Below are positions 4,552 to 7,901 of a stretch of 7,901 nt of DNA, one piece after another. Where the stretch lies: the NCBI GenBank assembly GCA_934457515.1, contig CAKSHV010000058.1:1-7901 (forward strand). Reading direction: 5' to 3'. The notes under the pieces are model-generated. The model was not told where the DNA came from. It ran no database searches and saw nothing but the letters and a program-made list of their open reading frames with translations. A program made the translations under genes and the position numbers. Source of the DNA: an uncultured Clostridia bacterium. Lineage in GTDB: Bacteria > Bacillota > Clostridia > RGIG6154. The stretch's first letter is position 1, and each line of letters opens with the position of its first letter.

Positions 4552-7500
4552 TTATTTTCGGATAAGAACCACTTTCACATCGTAAAGCGAATCATCAAAT
4601 ACCGATCCGTCCGGATTCTTCATGGGAACCTCTTCGGTTGCGGGAACAACAAGGGTCATGCTTGTTTTATCGCTGCGGAGCTCGTTGCGGATAACTTCAC
4701 TTTCCAAAACGCGAACGTCTTTTTTATCGCTCTTGCTTGTGTAAGTTGCCTTAATCTTCATGCCTTTCATGCAGTCGTCCGCCGTTTCTTTAAACGGAAG
4801 AGAAGAAAGCGGCACAACATAGCGCCAGTTCACGCCGTCACGGCCTTTGGAATTAACTTTAATTTCAGTCGGTTCAAAATCGGGAATATCATAGGCGATC
4901 TCCGCTCCGTCACCTTTCACGCCCACTTCAACGTTTGTCGGTGAATCATGGTAAACGTCCATAGTGATTTTATAGTCCGCATTATCAAACGCTTTCACGT
5001 TTGACGGAAGTTCAAAGGTGGGAGCAACATACAGGGAAATTCTCTGACCGTCATCTGCCATTTCCGCCTTTGTAACATAGCTTGCGGCAACAATTTCTTT
5101 GTTTACGGATTTGTGTTTCCAATCCATCACAACGCCGATGTTCTTTAACGACTCAACATTGCTTTCATTCACATCGAACGGAAATGTGGATTTTTCAACA
5201 ATGAATTTCCATGCAGACGCACCGTTTGCGTCGCCTCTGCCGATTCTGTTGATTTTAGCTTCGGTTTTGGAAAACGATGGTGCTGTTGTTTTTTCTCTTG
5301 TGTAGATGCTCGAGCCGTCAGCGCTGTAATATGTGCCGGTGTTAACTGAAACATCGCCGCCGGTTAAGCCCTGAGAATTATCAATGGTGCGCAGTGTTCC
5401 TCCGCCCATATCCTCTATCGTGCCGTCCGCTTTTGTCGCTTTTAATGTGTAAACAAAATCGGATTTCGGGTCATTTACGCGGATTAAGAACTCAAACGGA
5501 TACTGCGTTGTGGTTTCTGTCTTTGTTTCGCCGTCAGCCGTGTAGGTGATTTCAAGCTGTTTTAAATCTTTATCAGTTACATATGTATATGCATGGTAAA
5601 GATCGTCGCTCAGCTGAATAACAAAGCCCTTACCGTTTTTGTGCTCGGTTACGGTCTGACCAAGCTCCGTTGAATATTTAAAATCACGAATATAGCTCGG
5701 GTCTTTAATCGAATCACTCTTAATGATAACGCTTGTAATGCCCTTTGCGGGAACGGTAACGGTAAACGAGCCGTTTGTTACAGCAGTTTCGCTCTTGTTA
5801 CCTTTTGCATCCAAAACAGTTGCCGTGCCGCTGATTGCAGCCGCGTTTTCAATCTTGTCGCCTAAGGTTACGGTTGTAGTAACAGCCTCCAACTTTTCAT
5901 TTACAAGGGCAATACCCAAAGTGCCTGCCTTGCGGGCTGTGATATAGTCAATGCTCCTGTTGTCTGGTTTCAAAATACCGTCATCTATCCACAGCCACAT
6001 GTTGTCTTCGTCATAGAATTTGCCCGATGCCTGACCGTAGCGGTTCATATCAAAGTATGCATAGCCGTACTGCGCAAGGGACGGAAACTCGATTTTCGCG
6101 TCCGAACGGTACCAGACATCGTTAATCAAATAATCCTCGATCATGCCCATAAATACAGGGATATGGTGGTAATAAATGCCGGTGTAATCAGGTCCCGTAT
6201 ACGGATAGTCCGGATACTGATTGTGTGTGATATAACGCTCTCTGCCGTAGCCCGGATAGTTGCCGAAACGGCCGATCATGGCGTTTCTCGCCTGGGTTAC
6301 ATAATAATCGTCACCCGTGTATTTTGCAAGGCGCATGATAGAACCCGCCCAAACGTTCATCTGGTTAATCGCACCGTATTTCGGCGTGAACGGATGTTCG
6401 GTTCCGAGACCTGCCTGTGCGGGCAGCCAGCCGGGAACGTCTTCCGTCGGAATATATTTTCCAAGCTCCAAGCCTGATTTAACAGCGCCCTCTTCTATCG
6501 GGTTGCCGAGGCGCCATCTGAAGCTGCCGTGCCAGAAGAAGTGCTCGTTTCCGTCATGAACATAAGGAACGTGCGTGTCCTCGATGTGGTAGGTATTGTA
6601 ATCATAGCCGTTATGATAGCCGGTGTTCCATGTGCTTGTCATGGTCAGCTGGCCTGCTTTGTTTGCACCGTCCAAATATTTCTGCTCGCCGGTGTATTCA
6701 TACGCCAAAAGCAAGGTATTCAAAAGACGTGCATAATCAGTGTATACAAAACCTGTCGTAAACATTTTATCATAGTTTTCGCCCGACATACAGCTGGTTT
6801 TTTCAAGATACTCATCTGCTTTTAAAATAAGCATGTTATAAAAACCTTTGTCGCCTGTAAACTTATATTTTGTTGCAATATCCGGAATTGCGCCCGCAGA
6901 CGCCTCTTCCAAAGCATATTTCAAAAGGTAAGGCATTCTGCCCTGCGTCATTTCATACAAACCGCCGTATACGCTTGCGCTGTAGTCAACCGGTTTGCCG
7001 ATAGGCGAAGGAACTTCGGTTGTGATATAGGAAGATGTAAGTCCGCCCTTTTCTGCCGAGTGCTGGAAGCTCTTTGTTCCGCGCGACAGAATGTATGCAA
7101 CGGTCGGAACGGTTCTTTCCTCCAAAATGGTCTTGTTGTCGGTAAGCGCATAGCGCTGAACCGCCTCAAGCGGGTCTGCCTGGGTGGTAACATCTTTTGC
7201 TTCCATGTTGTAATAAGACTTGTCAATATCGTCCCATCCGCCGTAGAAATCATCAAGCCACAGCTCGGTTGTGTTGTAAATTGCCTCATTAAACGATGTG
7301 TAGTAGTTATCACGAATGTCTTTTGTATTGTACATGTCAACGCCGACATGCTTATATGTATCATACCAATATTTAAAGTCGTTTAAAATACGGAACTTAA
7401 AGGAATAGGTGTCCCCTGCCGCAAAGCGGTTGTTGTCGCCCATTACGGGAGCAACCAAATGCGGTCGAACTTTGTTATCCGGTGTATAGAACGCCGTGCC

Positions 7501-7901
7501 GTACTGCGCATCCTCGGGGTGTGAGAAGCCCTGGCGGACAACCGTCGGGTCTACTGCAAGACCGGAGGTGAATTCTTTATTATTGCCCGCCTTGTTGCGC
7601 TCTTTGGTGTAATACAGTGTGTTCATGGGTGTGAACATAAAGGGTTCAACCAAAACGTTTGCCTTTTCGGGCAGAGCATGTTTAACAAACAAAAGCGGTG
7701 CGGTTACGGTGTCAAAATCTTCTTTTGCAACACCTTCGCCGTTGTATAATACAAATGAATAGTTACCGTCTTTTGCAAAGGTCGAATTTAAAGTAACCAG
7801 CGGTTCGTCATACACGCCGTCCATCGCAAAGGTTGCGGATACGGACGCATAGCCATTTGTGAAAGTTACTTCGATTGTATTTTGGTCAATGACGTTAAAA
7901 T
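4552..7901 (-). CDS. Large, probably secreted carbohydrate-active-type protein, N-terminus beyond the window
   Basis: The frame is open to the right edge, giving at least 1115 residues; the ATG at 7824 is internal, because coding-like sequence continues upstream of it. Residues are numbered from the window edge. About 1-110 is beta-rich. About 320-610 looks like a helical toroid, with repeated helix-turn signatures such as AYEYTGEQKYLDGA and AKYTGDDYYVTQARNAM. Between these helices are loops dense in His, Tyr and Trp (HNGYDYNTYHIEDTH, FFWHGSFRW, YPYTGPDYTGIYYHH). About 655-720 resembles the beta-sandwich that closes many glycosidases and lyases (VTVPAKGITSVIIK). About 730-835 looks Ig- or FN3-like, and the last 235 residues are two related beta modules. 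This layout fits polysaccharide lyases or glycoside hydrolases acting outside the cell. I cannot assign a family, and no signal peptide can be checked because the start is missing. No LPXTG anchor or dockerin is seen at the C-terminus. The gene ends before a strong terminator. Confidence 0.8.
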   Translation of the reverse strand, partial: FNVIDQNTIEVTFTNGYASVSATFAMDGVYDEPLVTLNSTFAKDGNYSFVLYNGEGVAKEDFDTVTAPLLFVKHALPEKANVLVEPFMFTPMNTLYYTKERNKAGNNKEFTSGLAVDPTVVRQGFSHPEDAQYGTAFYTPDNKVRPHLVAPVMGDNNRFAAGDTYSFKFRILNDFKYWYDTYKHVGVDMYNTKDIRDNYYTSFNEAIYNTTELWLDDFYGGWDDIDKSYYNMEAKDVTTQADPLEAVQRYALTDNKTILEERTVPTVAYILSRGTKSFQHSAEKGGLTSSYITTEVPSPIGKPVDYSASVYGGLYEMTQGRMPYLLKYALEEASAGAIPDIATKYKFTGDKGFYNMLILKADEYLEKTSCMSGENYDKMFTTGFVYTDYARLLNTLLLAYEYTGEQKYLDGANKAGQLTMTSTWNTGYHNGYDYNTYHIEDTHVPYVHDGNEHFFWHGSFRWRLGNPIEEGAVKSGLELGKYIPTEDVPGWLPAQAGLGTEHPFTPKYGAINQMNVWAGSIMRLAKYTGDDYYVTQARNAMIGRFGNYPGYGRERYITHNQYPDYPYTGPDYTGIYYHHIPVFMGMIEDYLINDVWYRSDAKIEFPSLAQYGYAYFDMNRYGQASGKFYDEDNMWLWIDDGILKPDNRSIDYITARKAGTLGIALVNEKLEAVTTTVTLGDKIENAAAISGTATVLDAKGNKSETAVTNGSFTVTVPAKGITSVIIKSDSIKDPSYIRDFKYSTELGQTVTEHKNGKGFVIQLSDDLYHAYTYVTDKDLKQLEITYTADGETKTETTTQYPFEFLIRVNDPKSDFVYTLKATKADGTIEDMGGGTLRTIDNSQGLTGGDVSVNTGTYYSADGSSIYTREKTTAPSFSKTEAKINRIGRGDANGASAWKFIVEKSTFPFDVNESNVESLKNIGVVMDWKHKSVNKEIVAASYVTKAEMADDGQRISLYVAPTFELPSNVKAFDNADYKITMDVYHDSPTNVEVGVKGDGAEIAYDIPDFEPTEIKVNSKGRDGVNWRYVVPLSSLPFKETADDCMKGMKIKATYTSKSDKKDVRVLESEVIRNELRSDKTSMTLVVPATEEVPMKNPDGSVFDDSLYDVKVVLIRK
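4555..5262 (-). repeat. Tandem duplicated C-terminal module in the large protein (about 105 residues each)
   Basis: Two degenerate copies follow one another at about 5262-4944 and 4869-4555. Matching points in order are INRIGRGDANGASAWKFIV with VNSKGRDGVNWRYVV; STFPF with SSLPF; the pattern xSxxKxxVxxxxV in WKHKSVNKEIVAASYV with TSKSDKKDVRVLESEV; ISLYVAP with MTLVVPA; and FDNADYKITMDVY with FDDSLYDVKVVLI. Identity is low, so this is an old duplication seen only at the protein level. I do not know a name for the module; it is probably a beta-sandwich, perhaps an accessory or binding domain. Confidence 0.65.

Noticed and set aside
1..7901. CRISPR arrays, tRNA or rRNA genes, insertion sequences, attachment sites, defence systems
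   Set aside because: No spaced direct repeats, tRNA-like cloverleaf ends, transposase motifs or terminal repeats were seen. The window is filled by six co-directional genes and short control regions.

Overview
The window looks like the chromosome of a low-to-mid GC Gram-positive bacterium, most likely a Clostridia-type Firmicute. The reasons are strong AAGGAG ribosome binding sites, sigma-A promoters that match consensus almost exactly with 17-base spacers, intrinsic terminators with long T-runs, and a PyrR regulator with what looks like its RNA attenuator. The species cannot be named from the sequence. All six genes read on the minus strand, so the window is described here from its right end to its left end, in the order of transcription.

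From 7901 to 4552 runs the C-terminal 1115 residues of a very large protein whose start lies outside the window. It appears to be an extracellular, carbohydrate-active type of protein: a beta-rich N-terminal part, a helical region rich in aromatic residues, a beta-sandwich and several small beta modules. The last two modules are a divergent tandem duplication. A strong terminator (4464-4490) closes it. Next come a 231-residue protein that I do not recognise (4380-3685) and greA, the transcript cleavage factor (3609-3124), which has a perfect consensus promoter of its own and a strong terminator.

The pyrimidine section follows. A sigma-A promoter (3032-3060) leads into a leader of about 150 bases holding a candidate PyrR-binding hairpin (2985-3002) and a terminator (2926-2961), then the uracil permease gene (2873-1449), another intrinsic terminator, and pyrR (1368-832). 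The expected logic is that PyrR bound to uridine nucleotides stabilises the hairpin, so the terminator forms and permease synthesis falls. pyrR lies downstream on the same strand, so read-through would make the circuit partly autogenous. At the left end a perfect consensus promoter drives a Gfo/Idh/MocA-family oxidoreductase that is cut off by the window edge.

Most of the window is ordinary housekeeping. The points of most interest are the PyrR binding loop, in which every departure from consensus is a compensated base pair, the unassigned giant protein with its duplicated C-terminal module, and the unrecognised gene ahead of greA.
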